Assembly: GCF_001580915.1 (NCBI RefSeq)
Contig: NZ_LHZQ01000217.1
Coordinates: forward strand, 20,940-84,939
Length of the DNA stretch: 64,000 nucleotides
Source of the DNA: Acetobacter tropicalis
GTDB taxonomy: Bacteria > Pseudomonadota > Alphaproteobacteria > Acetobacterales > Acetobacteraceae
Reading direction: 5' to 3'
The position numbers were made by a program, and so were the translations under genes. Shown in pieces: positions 18,181 to 29,398 of the stretch. Position 1 is the first letter of the stretch. Each line of letters opens with the position of its first letter. Below the pieces are notes generated by a model. The model saw only the letters and a list, made by a program, of their open reading frames with translations. It searched no databases and had not been told where the DNA came from.

Positions 18181-19437
18181 TTACTGACCGTAACGGAAGA
18201 CGTTCAGATCTTCATAAGCTATATCAGGCTTCTTTCCAGACATGATATCGGCCAGAACCCGGCCGGAGCCACAGGCCATGGTCCAGCCCAACGTGCCATG
18301 TCCCGTGTTCAGGAACAGGTTTTCATATCCTGTGCGGCCAATAATGGGTGTGCCGTCCGGCGTCATGGGTCGCAGGCCGGTCCAGAACGTGGCGCCGGGT
18401 ACATCACAGCAGTTGGCAAACAGGTCTGTCACGGAATGTTCCAGTGTCTCCCGGCGCGGTGCACGCAGGCGGCGGCTGAACCCTGCCAGTTCCGCCGTGC
18501 CCCCCACCCGCACGCGGTCTCCCAGACGGGTAATGCCGATCTTGAACGTTTCATCCATGATGGTGGAAACCGGCGCACGGGCTGCATCCGTAATGGCAGC
18601 CGTCAGGGAATATCCCTTCACCGGATAGATGGGCAGATCGAGCCCAAGCGGACGGACCACTCCCGGTGAGAAACTGCCCAGAGACAACACATAGGAATCG
18701 GCCGTCAGCACGCCGCCGCTGGTTTCCACACCAGTAATGCGGCCACCATCTGCCAGAATCTGCTTGATTTTGGTGTTGTACAGAAAGGTTACACCCGCTT
18801 TTGCAGCCATGCTGGCCAGTGTCTGCGTGAACTTGAACGCATCACCCGTTTCATCACCTGGCAGACGCAGACCACCCACAATTTTATGTGCGGCATCGGC
18901 AAGGCCGGGTTCAGCCTTCACACAGGCATCACGGTCCAGCACCTCATAGGGCACCTGGTATTGTTTGAGCACTGCAATATCCAATGCCGCGCCATCAAGC
19001 TGCTTCTGGGTGCGGAACACCTGCAAGGTGCCTTGTTGCCGGTCATCATAGGTAATGCCGGTTTCCTTGCGCAGGTCTCCCAGCACATCACGGCTGTATT
19101 CTGCCAGCCGCACCATACGGCCCTTGTTCCGGTCATACGCAGGGGTGGTGCAGTTTTCCAGCATCTGCCACAGCCATTTCCACAAATGCGGGTCCGGCAG
19201 CGGCCAGAACACAAACGGACGATGCGCCATCATAAGCCAGCGTATGGATTTAAGCGGCACACCCGGCCCGGCCCACGGGGCGGAATAACCGGGCGACACC
19301 TGGCCTGCATTGGCAAAGCTGGTTTCCATCCCGGCTTCAGGCTGACGGTCCACAACGGTCACTTCATGCCCGGCCTGCGCCAGATACCATGCGGAGGTTA
19401 CCCCAACCACGCCACCGCCCAGAACAAGAACTTTCAT
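18181..19437 (-). CDS. dadA: D-amino acid dehydrogenase small subunit
   Basis: 418-residue FAD enzyme that deaminates D-alanine and similar D-amino acids at the membrane, feeding electrons to quinone. The FAD-binding glycine motif is at the N-terminus ([18 protein letters not shown], residues 6-23), followed by [20 protein letters not shown], the DadA signature. Later segments include [29 protein letters not shown] and [16 protein letters not shown]. It lies 41 bases after alr on the same strand; together they convert L-alanine to D-alanine and then to pyruvate. The divergent Lrp gene is the likely regulator. Confidence 0.93.
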   Translation of the reverse strand: MKVLVLGGGVVGVTSAWYLAQAGHEVTVVDRQPEAGMETSFANAGQVSPGYSAPWAGPGVPLKSIRWLMMAHRPFVFWPLPDPHLWKWLWQMLENCTTPAYDRNKGRMVRLAEYSRDVLGDLRKETGITYDDRQQGTLQVFRTQKQLDGAALDIAVLKQYQVPYEVLDRDACVKAEPGLADAAHKIVGGLRLPGDETGDAFKFTQTLASMAAKAGVTFLYNTKIKQILADGGRITGVETSGGVLTADSYVLSLGSFSPGVVRPLGLDLPIYPVKGYSLTAAITDAARAPVSTIMDETFKIGITRLGDRVRVGGTAELAGFSRRLRAPRRETLEHSVTDLFANCCDVPGATFWTGLRPMTPDGTPIIGRTGYENLFLNTGHGTLGWTMACGSGRVLADIMSGKKPDIAYEDLNVFRYGQ

Positions 19438-19478
19438 AATGCGTCGTCCTTAATGTGTTCAGAAAATATCAGATGTTT

Positions 19479-20612
19479 TCACACGAGATTCTGGTAAATG
19501 CGGTGATACCGCCGCCCCAGAGACGTTAGAACCTCATAGCCGATGGTCCCTTCCGCAGCGGCAACATCATCCACGCCATATTGTGTGTTCAGCAGATCCA
19601 CCAGTGCATCAGCCGCCAGCTCCGCCTCGGGAATGGCAGAGACATCCACCGTCATGGAATCCATGGAAATCCGGCCCAGAATGGGCAATTTCTGCCCCTT
19701 GAACCACGCACAGCCCGTGCTGGCGCCCTGACGGGCAAAACCATCCGCGTATCCTGTAGCAAGGGTCGCCACCCGGCATGGCCCCTCGGCCTGCCATGTC
19801 AGCCCGTATCCCACCCTGTCTCCTTTTGAGAGCGTACGGGTTTGCAGCACACGCGCCTGCAAACGCACCACCTGCTTCAGGGGATTGGGACCAGAGGCAT
19901 TGGGGGCCACGCCATAAAGTGCTGCACCGGGGCGCACCAGATCCTGATGATACGCAGCACCCAGAAAAATACCGGATGATGCCGCGAGGCTGAGCGGTGC
20001 CGGAGGCAACAGGGCGGCATACTGTTTCAACCGCTCCAACTGCTGGGCATTAGCCGGGTTCTCCGGCGTATCCGCACAGGCAAGATGGCTCATGATCAGG
20101 CTGAGAGATATCCCTTTCAGCAGAGCAGGGTTTTCAAAAAGCTGCTGAACATCACTTGCAGAAAGCCCGAAACGGGACATGCCTGTGTCCAACTGTAAGA
20201 CAGCATCAAGCGCCTTGCCCTTCCGCTCAGCCAGTGCACGTAACTGCGCAATCTGTTCCATGCTGTTGAGCACGGGCCGCAGCCCGCTTTCCACACATTC
20301 CGCCAAAGCGTCCGGCCGGGCCCCGTGCAGAACGGTAATCCGCGCGTGTGGCGAAAGGGAGGGTCTCAGAGCCAACCCTTCATCCACATGCGCAACAAAA
20401 AACTCTTTTGCGCCAGCCTTTTGCAAAGCAGGCGCCACATGCGCCGCGCCAAGCCCATAGGCATCCGCTTTGACCACCGCAGCACACACCGCACCGGCAG
20501 TGCGCTGAACAAGCTGGCGATAATTGTCCACTATGGCTCCCAGATCCACCGTCAACACGGCACCTGCCCGGGTAGCAGCCCAGTCAGCACGCGGAAGAGA
20601 ACAGGAAGACAT
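19479..20612 (-). CDS. alr: Alanine racemase
   Basis: 377 residues from the ATG at 20612; a GTG at 20630 is an alternative. PLP-dependent racemase making D-alanine for peptidoglycan or for catabolism. The PLP lysine is Lys48 in VVKADAYGLGA. The catalytic tyrosine sits in DRVGYGLTW (about residue 270), and TGMSRFGL and GRISMDSMTVD are other conserved segments. The pairing with dadA points to a catabolic role, although if no second racemase exists elsewhere it would also be essential. Confidence 0.93.
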   Translation of the reverse strand: MSSCSLPRADWAATRAGAVLTVDLGAIVDNYRQLVQRTAGAVCAAVVKADAYGLGAAHVAPALQKAGAKEFFVAHVDEGLALRPSLSPHARITVLHGARPDALAECVESGLRPVLNSMEQIAQLRALAERKGKALDAVLQLDTGMSRFGLSASDVQQLFENPALLKGISLSLIMSHLACADTPENPANAQQLERLKQYAALLPPAPLSLAASSGIFLGAAYHQDLVRPGAALYGVAPNASGPNPLKQVVRLQARVLQTRTLSKGDRVGYGLTWQAEGPCRVATLATGYADGFARQGASTGCAWFKGQKLPILGRISMDSMTVDVSAIPEAELAADALVDLLNTQYGVDDVAAAEGTIGYEVLTSLGRRYHRIYQNLV

Positions 20613-20750
20613 GGTGCCAGAACTCCACACTGTTTCGATATGACAATTTTAGCAAAGAGTGTGTGGCATATCTTGCCGTTTTGTCGCATAAAATTCTGAC
20701 AAAGATGATTTTTATCGCATAACATGCGGCAATAGACAGGAAGTAGATAC
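20613..20750. promoter_or_regulatory. alr/lrp divergent promoter with candidate Lrp sites
   Basis: A/T-rich 138-base region between divergent alr and lrp. The octamer TCGCATAA occurs at 20684-20691 and again at 20715-20722, 31 bases apart, close to three helical turns. A related GGCATA is at 20665-20670. Spacing on one DNA face fits binding by an Lrp-type octamer. Assignment as operators is inference. Confidence 0.5.
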
Positions 20751-21203
20751 ATGATCTTCGACCGCATGACAGACGCCATTCTGCGCCACCTGCAACATGA
20801 TGGACGGCTGAGCAATGCGGATCTGGCCCAGCGTGTGGGTCTTTCGCCCTCAGCGTGCCTGCGCCGGGTTAAACTTCTGGAAAAAAACGGAATTATTCAG
20901 GGCTATCGCGCCATTATTGATCGCAATGCCACACGCACCATGGCGACGGTGATTGTACAGATCACACTGGAGCGCCAGACAGAAGACTGCCTGCGCCGCT
21001 TTGAAAGCCGTGTGCGGGACTGCCCCGATGTAAAGGAATGTTACCTGATGACAGGTGATGCGGACTATCTGCTACGCGTAGAAGCGCAGGATATGTCAGA
21101 TTACGAACGCATTCATAAAGAAGAACTATCCCGCATGCCGGGTGTTGTGCGGATTCAAAGCAATTTTGCTATCCGCCCCGTTGTGCAGACATGGAAGAAC
21201 TAG
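20751..21203 (+). CDS. Lrp/AsnC-family transcriptional regulator
   Basis: 150 residues. The N-terminal winged helix-turn-helix covers about 5-60 (DAILRHLQHDGRLSNADLAQRVGLSPSACLRRVKLLEKNGII) and the RAM ligand domain about 65-140, with ECYLMTGDADYLLRVEA. Its divergence from alr-dadA suggests it is the DadR-like regulator of alanine catabolism, activating in response to L-alanine as known in related systems. GGAAG upstream of the ATG supports the start. Confidence 0.9.
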   Translation: MIFDRMTDAILRHLQHDGRLSNADLAQRVGLSPSACLRRVKLLEKNGIIQGYRAIIDRNATRTMATVIVQITLERQTEDCLRRFESRVRDCPDVKECYLMTGDADYLLRVEAQDMSDYERIHKEELSRMPGVVRIQSNFAIRPVVQTWKN

Positions 21204-21227
21204 GAAAGCCCCAAAAGGTGGCCTTTC

Positions 21228-21710
21228 TCAGTTCTCCGAATCGTCTTTCTTGTCTGCGTCCGGTTCGTCTTCTTCATCCAGATCACGCTTCACATCTGGA
21301 GATTTCAGCAGACTATCCATATGCATGGCGTAATCCAGCGTTGTATCTGGCTGGAAATGCAATTCCGGCGCTACACGCAGCCGCAGCTTATGCGACATCT
21401 GGGTACGCAACCATGGGGCTACCCGCTTGAGCGCAGGCAGCAGCGCATCAATATCGCTCCGACCCAGACGCGCCACAAATACGGTGGCATGTTTGAAATC
21501 CGGAGAAAGACGCACTTCCGTCACCGTAACCGTGGCGTCTGCCAGATCAGGATCACGAAAAGTGGTCCGCGCAAAAAGTTCAGCCAGCACACGACGAACT
21601 TCTTCGCCCACCCGTAACTGGCGTTGAGACGGCCCTAAAGGAGAAAGACCGGCGAGATACCCCGCCGGTCCTTTCATTCCAGGCCTGTCTGATCCGTTCC
21701 GACGGCTCAT
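21228..21710 (-). CDS. rbfA: Ribosome-binding factor A
   Basis: 160-residue KH-type protein that matures the 16S rRNA 5' end and helps 30S assembly. Core sequence is [49 protein letters not shown] and [22 protein letters not shown]. An acidic tail of about 25 residues ends it. The ATG overlaps the infB stop (ATGA), showing translational coupling; it is the last gene of rimP-nusA-ylxR-infB-rbfA. Confidence 0.94.
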   Translation of the reverse strand: MSRRNGSDRPGMKGPAGYLAGLSPLGPSQRQLRVGEEVRRVLAELFARTTFRDPDLADATVTVTEVRLSPDFKHATVFVARLGRSDIDALLPALKRVAPWLRTQMSHKLRLRVAPELHFQPDTTLDYAMHMDSLLKSPDVKRDLDEEDEPDADKKDDSEN

Positions 21711-24391
21711 GCAGGCACCAACTCACTTTCAAAACATTCGACCACATCGCCTTCGCGCAGGTCATTGTATCCAGCAAAGGAGAGACCGCACTCATAACCA
21801 CGGGCCACTTCCTTGACATCGTCCTTGAAGCGCTTGAGCTGGCTGAGGTCACCTTCATGGATAACCACACCATCACGCAGCAGACGCACGCCACAACCGC
21901 GTTTGACAACGCCTTCCGTAACGTAACAGCCAGCCACCTTGCCCACTTTGGTAATTTCGAAAACCTTGCGGATTTCGGCATACCCAAGGAACTTTTCGCG
22001 ATGCTTGGGCGCAATCTTGCCACGCACCAGCTGCTCCACATCATCAGCTACCTGATAGATGATGGAGTAGTAGCGAATTTCCACACCTTCGCGCTGGGCG
22101 AGGGTACGGGCCTGCGCTGTGGCACGCACGTTAAAGGCAATGATAACGGCATCAGACGCCTTGGCGAACTGCACATCACTTTCCGTGATCTGCCCCACCG
22201 TTGCGTTGAGCACACGCACTGCAACTTCTTCATGCGCCAGCTTGAGCACTGTGGTCTGGATGGCCTCGGCAGATCCCTGAACGTCCGCCTTGATGAGAAC
22301 CGCCACTTCCTTCTGCTCACCCGCCTGAATACGGGCCAGCATCTGGTCCAGCGTGCCGCGAGCCGCAACCTGACCTGCAACCTGATGTTCCTTCAGCTTA
22401 CGCTGACGGAATTCAGAAATTTCGCGGGCGCGGTTTTCGTTCTCGACCACAACAAACGGAGCACCTGCAGAAGGAACGCCTGTCAGGCCAAGAATTTCAA
22501 CCGGCATGGACGGCGTTGCATCCGCAACCTGACGGCCACGGTCGTCAACCAGCGCACGCACACGGCCCCATTCCGCACCAGCGACAACAATGTCACCTTT
22601 ATGCAGGGTGCCCTTCTGCACCAGTACGGACGCCACGGACCCACGACCACGGTCCAGACGGCTTTCGATCACCGCACCTTCTGCCGTCCGGTTCGGATTG
22701 GCTTTCAGGTCCAGAATTTCGGCCTGCAGAAGAATGGCTTCTTCCAGCTTGTCCAGTCCTTCACGCTTCAGCGCAGAGACTTCAACGTCCTGCACGTCAC
22801 CGCTCATGGATTCCACAACAATCTCGTGGCTCAGCAGTTCCTGACGCACGCGGTCAGGGTTGGCACCGGGCTTGTCGATCTTGTTGATGGCCACAATGAT
22901 CGGCGCATTGGCTGCCTTGGCGTGTTTGATGGCCTCAATGGTCTGAGGCATCACACCATCATCAGCCGCCACAACCAGCACCACCACGTCCGTAATGGAG
23001 GCACCACGGGCACGCATGGCGGTAAACGCCTCATGTCCGGGCGTATCCAGGAACGTGATCTTGGCACCGGATGCCAGCGTCACCTGATAGGCACCGATAT
23101 GCTGGGTAATGCCCCCGGCTTCGCCTGCCGCAACGTCTGTGGTGCGCAGGGCATCCAGCAGAGAGGTCTTACCATGGTCAACATGGCCCATGATGGTCAC
23201 AACTGGCGGACGCGGCTGCAGATCTTCCGGTGCGTCCTCAATGCCTTCAATGCCCAGCTCAACGTCACTTTCAGACACACGGCGCACACGGTGGCCGAAT
23301 TCTTCAACGATCAGTTCAGCCGTATCGGCATCAATGGTCTGGGTCACCGTTGCCATGACGCCGTTTTTCATCAGCGCCTTGATCACTTCACCCTGACGGG
23401 CGGCCATACGGTTAGCCAGTTCCTGAACCGTGATGGTTTCAGGCAGCACAACATCGCGCACCACCCGGACCTGATCGGCACGGAGACGTTCCAGTTCGGC
23501 CTGACGGCGTTCACGTTCGCGTTGACGACGCACAGAAGCGAGTGAACGCGTCTTGTCGTCATCCCCTTCAATCGCGGCCTGAATATCAATCCGGCCTGCG
23601 CGGCGACCGCTGTCACCCTTACGGGCACCACCGGGGCTCTTGCGCGGAGGCGCACTGCCACCCGGACGACGTGCAGGGCTGCCACGGCGGGGCTGATCAT
23701 CATCCCCTTCCGTACCACGACCACGCAGACGCAGGGTCTGGGCAGCAGCCGCAGCACCATCAGCCGCAGCGGCTGGCGCTGCCTGCGGACGCGGAGCAGC
23801 AGGCTTGAGCGGCTTGGCCGGCATGATCGCCCGCTCAGCCAGAGGCTTCAGGCGCCCAACAGGGGGAGCCAGCGTGACTTCACCCGGAATGGGCACAGCA
23901 GAAACCACCGGCCCTTTGGCTTCAATCGGCTTGATGGAGTCGATACGCGCCTTGCGTTCCGCTTCCTCAGCTTCAGCCTTGGCTACAGCTTCTTCTTCAG
24001 CGGCACGCTTTTCATCTTCTTCACGACGGCGGGCTTCTTCAGCGGCGGAAAGAATCTGGATCTTTTCCTGCTCGCGCCGTTCAGCCTCACGCCGTTCGGC
24101 TTCTTCAGCCGCTTTCTTCTGTTCCTGCAACACGCGCTGGCGCATTGCCAGCTCGGCAGCCGTCAGGGTACGGCCACCTCCTGCACGACCGCCCGCACCA
24201 CGGCCACCGGCTCCGCCTGCAGCGCCGGGGCCACGCTTCTTGCGCACCTCAACCTGCACGACCTTGGAGCGGCCATGGCTGAAACTCTGCCGCACGGACC
24301 CGGCATCAACCGTCCGTCCGACTTCCGAACGACCCGCCGGCCGAAGGGACAAACGTCCCTTACCCTGATCCTGATCCTTGCCTTCGCTCAT
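21707..24391 (-). CDS. infB: Translation initiation factor IF-2
   Basis: 894-residue GTPase that brings fMet-tRNA to the 30S subunit. The first 300 residues are a long Glu/Arg/Ala-rich and Gly/Pro-rich region with a coiled-coil-like Ala-Glu-Arg stretch (about 90-150), as usual in alphaproteobacteria. The conserved IF2N part precedes the G domain, with G1 GHVDHGKTS from residue 402, DTPGHEAF and NKIDKPGAN. Domains II and III and the C-terminal tRNA-binding domain follow to [15 protein letters not shown]. The start overlaps the ylxR stop. Confidence 0.96.
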   Translation of the reverse strand: MSEGKDQDQGKGRLSLRPAGRSEVGRTVDAGSVRQSFSHGRSKVVQVEVRKKRGPGAAGGAGGRGAGGRAGGGRTLTAAELAMRQRVLQEQKKAAEEAERREAERREQEKIQILSAAEEARRREEDEKRAAEEEAVAKAEAEEAERKARIDSIKPIEAKGPVVSAVPIPGEVTLAPPVGRLKPLAERAIMPAKPLKPAAPRPQAAPAAAADGAAAAAQTLRLRGRGTEGDDDQPRRGSPARRPGGSAPPRKSPGGARKGDSGRRAGRIDIQAAIEGDDDKTRSLASVRRQRERERRQAELERLRADQVRVVRDVVLPETITVQELANRMAARQGEVIKALMKNGVMATVTQTIDADTAELIVEEFGHRVRRVSESDVELGIEGIEDAPEDLQPRPPVVTIMGHVDHGKTSLLDALRTTDVAAGEAGGITQHIGAYQVTLASGAKITFLDTPGHEAFTAMRARGASITDVVVLVVAADDGVMPQTIEAIKHAKAANAPIIVAINKIDKPGANPDRVRQELLSHEIVVESMSGDVQDVEVSALKREGLDKLEEAILLQAEILDLKANPNRTAEGAVIESRLDRGRGSVASVLVQKGTLHKGDIVVAGAEWGRVRALVDDRGRQVADATPSMPVEILGLTGVPSAGAPFVVVENENRAREISEFRQRKLKEHQVAGQVAARGTLDQMLARIQAGEQKEVAVLIKADVQGSAEAIQTTVLKLAHEEVAVRVLNATVGQITESDVQFAKASDAVIIAFNVRATAQARTLAQREGVEIRYYSIIYQVADDVEQLVRGKIAPKHREKFLGYAEIRKVFEITKVGKVAGCYVTEGVVKRGCGVRLLRDGVVIHEGDLSQLKRFKDDVKEVARGYECGLSFAGYNDLREGDVVECFESELVPA

Positions 24392-25044
24392 TGACCCGCC
24401 TGTTCACACCCATCCGCCGGAAAGGTCCGGCGAACCCGGGAGCCGCCTTGGGCAACCCCCGAAAAACGCTCATTCTCACAACACAGACGGGAGGCAAGAC
24501 CTCCGTGCGCCAATGCTGCGTTTACAACCCGCTCACGCCCGAAAACCCTTGCAAGGTCTTCAGCCGAAAGCGCCTCAATCACAGGTAAGTTCCTGGCACC
24601 CGACAGGAGCCGATCCAGTTCATCCCTGCTTCCATCAGATGCATGAATGATCACTGCGGCCTCACGCCGCATCACCCACTCCCGCACCTTCATGAAACCA
24701 CTGGTAGACTGCCCGGCACGCCGGGCCAGCCCCAGAAGTTCCACCATGCGCCGACGCAGACCGGCCTCAACCTGAACAGCCAGATCTTCGGGCACCGTTA
24801 CCTGCCGCCGTGCCGCCCGCGCAAACACGCCGCGCTTGCGGGCCTGTTCTATCACATCCCGCTGGGCGCTCAACCATATTCCCCGTCCGGGCAGTCGCGC
24901 GTCCAGGTCAGGCACAACAACAGATGAGGGTGATACCACAAAACGCAACATCAAGGCTGGTTTTTCCTGCTGCCGTGTTACTGCACAGCGCCGCAGGGGG
25001 CCTTTTTCGTCTTCATCCGCTTCGGGCAAAAAATCACCACTCAT
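24388..25044 (-). CDS. YlxR/DUF448 RNA-binding protein with C-terminal L7Ae-like domain
   Basis: 218 residues in two parts. The N-terminal DUF448/YlxR module (about 15-95) has [37 protein letters not shown] and FARAARR. A ribosomal L7Ae-like domain (about 105-185) has [36 protein letters not shown] and the [17 protein letters not shown] end. This fusion is common between nusA and infB in alphaproteobacteria. The role is probably RNA binding in ribosome or nucleoid function; it is not established here. It is 34 bases after nusA and overlaps infB. Confidence 0.88.
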   Translation of the reverse strand: MSGDFLPEADEDEKGPLRRCAVTRQQEKPALMLRFVVSPSSVVVPDLDARLPGRGIWLSAQRDVIEQARKRGVFARAARRQVTVPEDLAVQVEAGLRRRMVELLGLARRAGQSTSGFMKVREWVMRREAAVIIHASDGSRDELDRLLSGARNLPVIEALSAEDLARVFGRERVVNAALAHGGLASRLCCENERFSGVAQGGSRVRRTFPADGCEQAGQ

Positions 25045-25078
25045 TGTTTGTCAGGCTTTCCAGCAGCCAGACCCGTTC

Positions 25079-26605
25079 TTACTCCTGCTCGGCGCTTTTG
25101 CCGTCTTCCTCGTCAAACCAGTGAGCACGCGCCGCCATGATGATTTCATTGGCAGCATCTTCCTCAATAGCGTCAGTACCGAGAATTTCGACAAGCTCAT
25201 CACCAGCCAGATCAGCAAGGTCGTCCAGAGTTTTTACACCCTTTTCACCCAGTGTCACAAGCATCTGGTTGGTAAACACGCCCATATCGGCAATGTCATC
25301 AGACACACCGAGCTCGCGCCGCTTGGTATCCAGGTTTTCTTCCTGTTTCACCAGATAGGCTTCGGCGCGCTGCACCAGTTCACTTACCACCGATTCGTCA
25401 AAACCTTCAATGCCAATCAGTTCATCCGGGTCGGCATAGGCCAGTTCTTCAATGGTATGGAAGCCTTCCGTCACCAGAAGACCGGCAATCACATCATCAA
25501 CATCCAGCGCTTCAACAAACAGGTTGGTGCGGCGACGGAATTCTTCCTGGCGGCGTTCGGATTCTTCAGCTTCGGTCAGGATATCAATATCCCAACGCGT
25601 CAACTGGCTGGCCAGACGCACGTTCTGCCCACGGCGGCCAATGGCCAGCGAAAGCTGCTCGTCCGGCACCACCACTTCAACGCGGCCCGCTTCTTCATCC
25701 ATCACCACTTTGGAGACTTCAGCCGGGGCCAGTGCGTTCACCACAAAGGTCGCGGCCTGCGGGCTCCACGGAATGATATCAATCTTTTCGCCCTGCAGTT
25801 CGGCCACAACCGCCTGCACGCGAGACCCACGCATACCCACGCAGGCGCCAACCGGATCAATGGACGCATCACGGGAGATCACGGCCATCTTTGCACGGGA
25901 ACCCGGGTCACGCGCCACAGCCTTGATCTCAATGATCCCATCATAGATTTCAGGCACTTCCTGCGCGAACAGCTTGGCCAGGAAGGCCGGATGCGTGCGG
26001 GAGAGGAAGATCTGCGGGCCACGGGGTTCATCACGCACATCATAGATGTAGGCGCGCACGCGGTCGGAGTTGCGGAAGGATTCACGCGGAATCAGCTCAT
26101 CCCGGCGCAGCAGCGCCTCGGCAGAGCCGATTTCCACCATCAGGTTGCCGTATTCGGTCCGTTTGACAGTGCCGTTGACGATCTCGCCTACGCGGTCCTT
26201 GAATTCGTTATACTGGCGCTTGCGCTCATATTCCCGCACGCGCTGGACAATCACCTGCTTGGCGGTCTGGGCGGCAATGCGGCCAAAATCGATAGGCGGC
26301 AGCGGATCAACCAGATATTCGCCAGCCTTGATTTCCGGCTGGAACTTGCGGGCAATGGCCAGCGGAATCTGGGTTTCCTCGTTCTCTACCTGCTCGACAA
26401 CTTCCGTCCAGCGGGAGAGACGCACTTCACCCGTCCGGCGATCAATGGTCGCGCGGATATCTTTCTCATGCCCGTATTTGGCACGTCCGGCCTTCTGGAT
26501 AGCCTGCTCCATGGCTTCCAGCACTTCTTCGCGTTCGATTCCCTTCTCGCGCGAAACAGCATCTGCAACCAGCAGCAGTTCAGGACGGGAAACAGAGGTA
26601 TCCAT
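25079..26605 (-). CDS. nusA: Transcription termination/antitermination protein NusA
   Basis: 508-residue RNA polymerase partner. N-terminal polymerase-binding domain (about 1-125), S1 domain (about 130-200, starting [34 protein letters not shown]), then KH1 and KH2, with [28 protein letters not shown] and [17 protein letters not shown]. Two acidic C-terminal repeats follow ([15 protein letters not shown] and [16 protein letters not shown]), as usual in proteobacteria. It lies 30 bases after rimP and is part of the translation operon. Confidence 0.95.
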   Translation of the reverse strand: MDTSVSRPELLLVADAVSREKGIEREEVLEAMEQAIQKAGRAKYGHEKDIRATIDRRTGEVRLSRWTEVVEQVENEETQIPLAIARKFQPEIKAGEYLVDPLPPIDFGRIAAQTAKQVIVQRVREYERKRQYNEFKDRVGEIVNGTVKRTEYGNLMVEIGSAEALLRRDELIPRESFRNSDRVRAYIYDVRDEPRGPQIFLSRTHPAFLAKLFAQEVPEIYDGIIEIKAVARDPGSRAKMAVISRDASIDPVGACVGMRGSRVQAVVAELQGEKIDIIPWSPQAATFVVNALAPAEVSKVVMDEEAGRVEVVVPDEQLSLAIGRRGQNVRLASQLTRWDIDILTEAEESERRQEEFRRRTNLFVEALDVDDVIAGLLVTEGFHTIEELAYADPDELIGIEGFDESVVSELVQRAEAYLVKQEENLDTKRRELGVSDDIADMGVFTNQMLVTLGEKGVKTLDDLADLAGDELVEILGTDAIEEDAANEIIMAARAHWFDEEDGKSAEQE

Positions 26606-26635
26606 ACTCTCAGCTCTCCAAAGCAGGCGACGTGA

Positions 26636-27223
26636 TCAGTGTAACTTGCGCCCGGCCGGTTTTTCTTCCCCGGCCTTGCTCTTTTCATTCTCGCCCTCAT
26701 CATCGGCAGGGCGCGCCATCTGCGCACTCGCCTCAATCAGGGCATCCGTCAATACCAGTTTTGCCCGACGGATTTCCGCCAGCGGCAAACGGGCCTCAGT
26801 TCCATCATCCAGCCGGAGTCGGCCGGTTTCTGCATCCGCCCCCAGGACAACACCGGAAAACCGGCGCCGACCATCAACCGGAACCAGAACTTCCACCTTG
26901 GCCTGATGGCCGGTGAAGCGGTTCCAGTCCTTGGCGCGCGTCAACGGACGATCAATTCCGGCGGAGGACACCTCAAGCGTCCAGGCACCGGGGATAGGAT
27001 CTTCCACATCCAGCACAGCGCCCACGGCATGGCTGATGCGCTCACAATCTTCCACATTGATGAGCGAGCCATCCTTGCGGTCCGCCATGATCTGCACTGT
27101 CGGGCTTTCACGCCCCAGCACCGCCACGCGAACAATCTCATAGCCAAGATCATCCAGCGTTGGCGCCACAAGGGCGACAAGGCGGGCTTCCAGGCCGGAA
27201 TGGATGGGCAGATCAGCGTCCAA
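26636..27223 (-). CDS. rimP: Ribosome maturation factor RimP
   Basis: 195 residues; first gene of the rimP-nusA-ylxR-infB-rbfA operon. The N-terminal domain has [25 protein letters not shown], the middle has [36 protein letters not shown] (the RimP signature) and the C-terminus has an SH3-like barrel ([18 protein letters not shown]). RimP is needed for 30S maturation. A charged tail of about 35 residues ([20 protein letters not shown]) is extra. The operon promoter should lie in 27224-27449, which is shared with a divergent gene. Confidence 0.93.
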   Translation of the reverse strand: MDADLPIHSGLEARLVALVAPTLDDLGYEIVRVAVLGRESPTVQIMADRKDGSLINVEDCERISHAVGAVLDVEDPIPGAWTLEVSSAGIDRPLTRAKDWNRFTGHQAKVEVLVPVDGRRRFSGVVLGADAETGRLRLDDGTEARLPLAEIRRAKLVLTDALIEASAQMARPADDEGENEKSKAGEEKPAGRKLH

Positions 27224-27449
27224 TGCAAAAAAGGCGGCCCGTCAAGGCCACCCCCCAAAATTCTGATAAAATGAAAGGATGATGTTTCATGTAGGGGATA
27301 CCAGACCATGCTGCAAGAGTTGAAACCCCTGTTGCCCTTCTTTTCCCACCCCCCATAAAAAAGAAATTAGTCGTGCGGGGCTCTTTTCGGGGCTTTCCTG
27401 CGTTTTCAGAACTTGCACACTCCCACCCGGATATGTCTGATTACATTTC

Positions 27450-28046
27450 ATGAACGATCTGCCTGACCCCGTGTATAAAGCGCAGCCGGAGAAAGAGGAG
27501 AAACCCTCCCATTTCCGCACCGTGCTTGTCGCTCTGGCAACCTGCACCCTGCTGGCCGGTGCCGGGGTCCATTTCATGGGCTCGGGCAACAACACCCCCA
27601 CTACTCCGGCAGCCGCAGGAAGCGGAGATAACCAGAGTGCGGATGCATCACAGCAGCGCACAGGCATTCAGCTTTCCCTGATTGCCCCCGACAAGGCAGC
27701 CGAAGCCCTTGCTTCCTCCGGCTATTCTGAAAAAGAACAGGCTGACATTCTGGCAGGCGTGAAGCGGCGCGATCTGCGTCTGGTTGCCATGCCCATTTTT
27801 GATGCCACAGGCACGGGGGGCACTGTGTCTGTCATATCAGGCACCATGCACCGTACCGTTGCCCTGCAAACAAACCCCACCGTATTGATTCTCCCCATTA
27901 CGGTTGCCGGAAATGTTGATATCCTTCCCGTGTCTGATCCGGGCATAGTAGGAATAGGAAGCGGCGTGATAACCATGTTCGGCCCACAGGTTCTGCCTGT
28001 TATGCATCAGGGTGACTCTCTTGGCCTGACGGTGATTGCCCAATGA
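27450..28046 (+). CDS. Hypothetical membrane-anchored protein, first gene of the AAA+ cluster
   Basis: 198 residues, not recognised. A polar N-terminus of 23 residues precedes one membrane helix (VLVALATCTLLAGAGVHFMG, about 25-44). A Ser/Ala/Thr/Pro linker then leads to a compact soluble domain (about 75-198) rich in Val/Ile/Gly beta-type segments, e.g. TVLILPITVAGNVDILPVSDPGIVGIGSG. The membrane helix suggests the domain is periplasmic. It overlaps the next gene by ATGA, so the two products are probably made together. Confidence 0.75.
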   Translation: MNDLPDPVYKAQPEKEEKPSHFRTVLVALATCTLLAGAGVHFMGSGNNTPTTPAAAGSGDNQSADASQQRTGIQLSLIAPDKAAEALASSGYSEKEQADILAGVKRRDLRLVAMPIFDATGTGGTVSVISGTMHRTVALQTNPTVLILPITVAGNVDILPVSDPGIVGIGSGVITMFGPQVLPVMHQGDSLGLTVIAQ

Positions 28047-29326
28047 AAGGCCTGCTACCAGCCCTTAACCGGCTGATGCCGTTGATGATGGTGATTTTTC
28101 TGGTGCTGGCCAGCATCCAGATGGCCATCAGCCTGCACCTTTCACTGGCCTCGCTCACCCATTTCATGGAATGGTGTGCACCGGCATGGCCCATAATTGC
28201 CGCAGTCAGCGGCTTGTTGACCATAGGCGGGCTGCTGTTCGAAACACGCGCCGAGCGGCTTGCACGCAAAGGCTTATTACGCCGACGGGGGTGGATGATG
28301 GACGTTCTTGCCAGACTGACCAACCGCAACGCGCTTGAAGAAATGCTGGCGCGGGAACAGCGGGAAACAACAATTGATGCCGAGGAACTGGCCGCCAACC
28401 TGCGCGCCCGCGTGATTGGCCAGGATCAGGTATGTGAAGATATTGCCGTGCAGTTGCGCCGCAGGCTGGCCCTGCAGGTTCGCGGCAAGCCGGTTGGTAT
28501 CTTCCTGCTGGCGGGCCCACCCGGCACCGGTAAAACCTATCTTGCCAAACAGATGGCCCGCCAGCTTGAACGCCCTCTGCTGCATTTTGACATGACGCAG
28601 ATGAGCAGCCCGCACGCGGCCACCCAGCTTTTTGGCTCCCCCAAAGGGTATGTGGGTTCTGATACCTACGGCAAGCTGACCGGCGGCCTGAAGGAAAAGC
28701 CCGATGCCGTGGTGCTGCTGGATGAAATTGAAAAAGCCCACCCGGACGTATTCAAGAAATTCCTGACCGCGTGGAACGACGGCCATATTACCGAGGCCTC
28801 CACCGGGCAGCAGATTTCTACCGTTCGCGCCATTTTTGTGCTGACATCCAACATCGCAACCGATGCACTGACGGAAATTGCGGATCGCCTGCATGATGAT
28901 CCGGACCGGATGCGCGCCGAGTCGGTTGAAGCACTGCGTCAGGCTGGTTTTGCCCCGGAAGTGCTCAACCGTCTGGACCGTATCTTTGTATTCCGTGCGC
29001 TGAAGGGGCTGGATATTGCCCGCGTTTCCGCACTGGAAATCGAAACCATGATCGAAAGCTACGGGCTGAAGGTGGAAACCGGCGGTATCGATGCGTCCCT
29101 GCTGATGGATGTGATGCGCCGCCAGAGCCGTATGGGCGATGCCGCATCGGCCCGCGATCTTGTGCGTTCCATTGAAGACATGATCAGCGAATCGCTGATT
29201 GTGGCGCGCCAGCAGGGTGCCTCCATGATTCGCATCTCCCGCGATGAGGACGGCACCGTGACAGCCAAAATAGCCGACAATAACGGTGACAGCAGTGAGA
29301 GCATGCACGCTCGCCTGACCCCATAA
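28043..29326 (+). CDS. Membrane-anchored single-module Clp-type AAA+ ATPase
   Basis: 427 residues. Two N-terminal membrane helices (about 10-32 and 45-65) replace the usual N-domain and D1 module of ClpA/ClpB. The AAA+ core carries RVIGQDQVCEDIAVQLRRRL, Walker A GPPGTGKT (about 157-164), the pore-like FGSPKGYVGSD, Walker B AVVLLDEIEKAHPD, sensor 1 LTSN and an arginine-finger region APEVLNRLDRIFVF. A Clp D2-small domain follows. These are features of an unfoldase or remodelling motor. I see no IGF/IGL-type ClpP-binding loop. It is flanked by two membrane or secreted proteins of unknown function, which may be substrates or partners. Confidence 0.88.
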   Translation: MKGLLPALNRLMPLMMVIFLVLASIQMAISLHLSLASLTHFMEWCAPAWPIIAAVSGLLTIGGLLFETRAERLARKGLLRRRGWMMDVLARLTNRNALEEMLAREQRETTIDAEELAANLRARVIGQDQVCEDIAVQLRRRLALQVRGKPVGIFLLAGPPGTGKTYLAKQMARQLERPLLHFDMTQMSSPHAATQLFGSPKGYVGSDTYGKLTGGLKEKPDAVVLLDEIEKAHPDVFKKFLTAWNDGHITEASTGQQISTVRAIFVLTSNIATDALTEIADRLHDDPDRMRAESVEALRQAGFAPEVLNRLDRIFVFRALKGLDIARVSALEIETMIESYGLKVETGGIDASLLMDVMRRQSRMGDAASARDLVRSIEDMISESLIVARQQGASMIRISRDEDGTVTAKIADNNGDSSESMHARLTP

Positions 29327-29398
29327 GCGTACGGGGCCTGCCGGTGGGTAGGCCCCAGTTTTTTCACACCTGATACCGTCTGGACCGAGCATTACGGC

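Noticed and set aside
21857..23545. 562-codon plus-strand open frame
   Set aside because: It is antisense to infB, His/Asn-rich with no domain; an effect of the GC-biased codons of the real gene on the other strand.
24836..26635. 599-codon plus-strand open frame
   Set aside because: Antisense to nusA and ylxR, which are unmistakable; the translation has no recognisable motif.
28043..29326. ClpA/ClpB chaperone
   Set aside because: Only one AAA+ module, no N-domain, membrane helices at the N-terminus; it is a distinct architecture.
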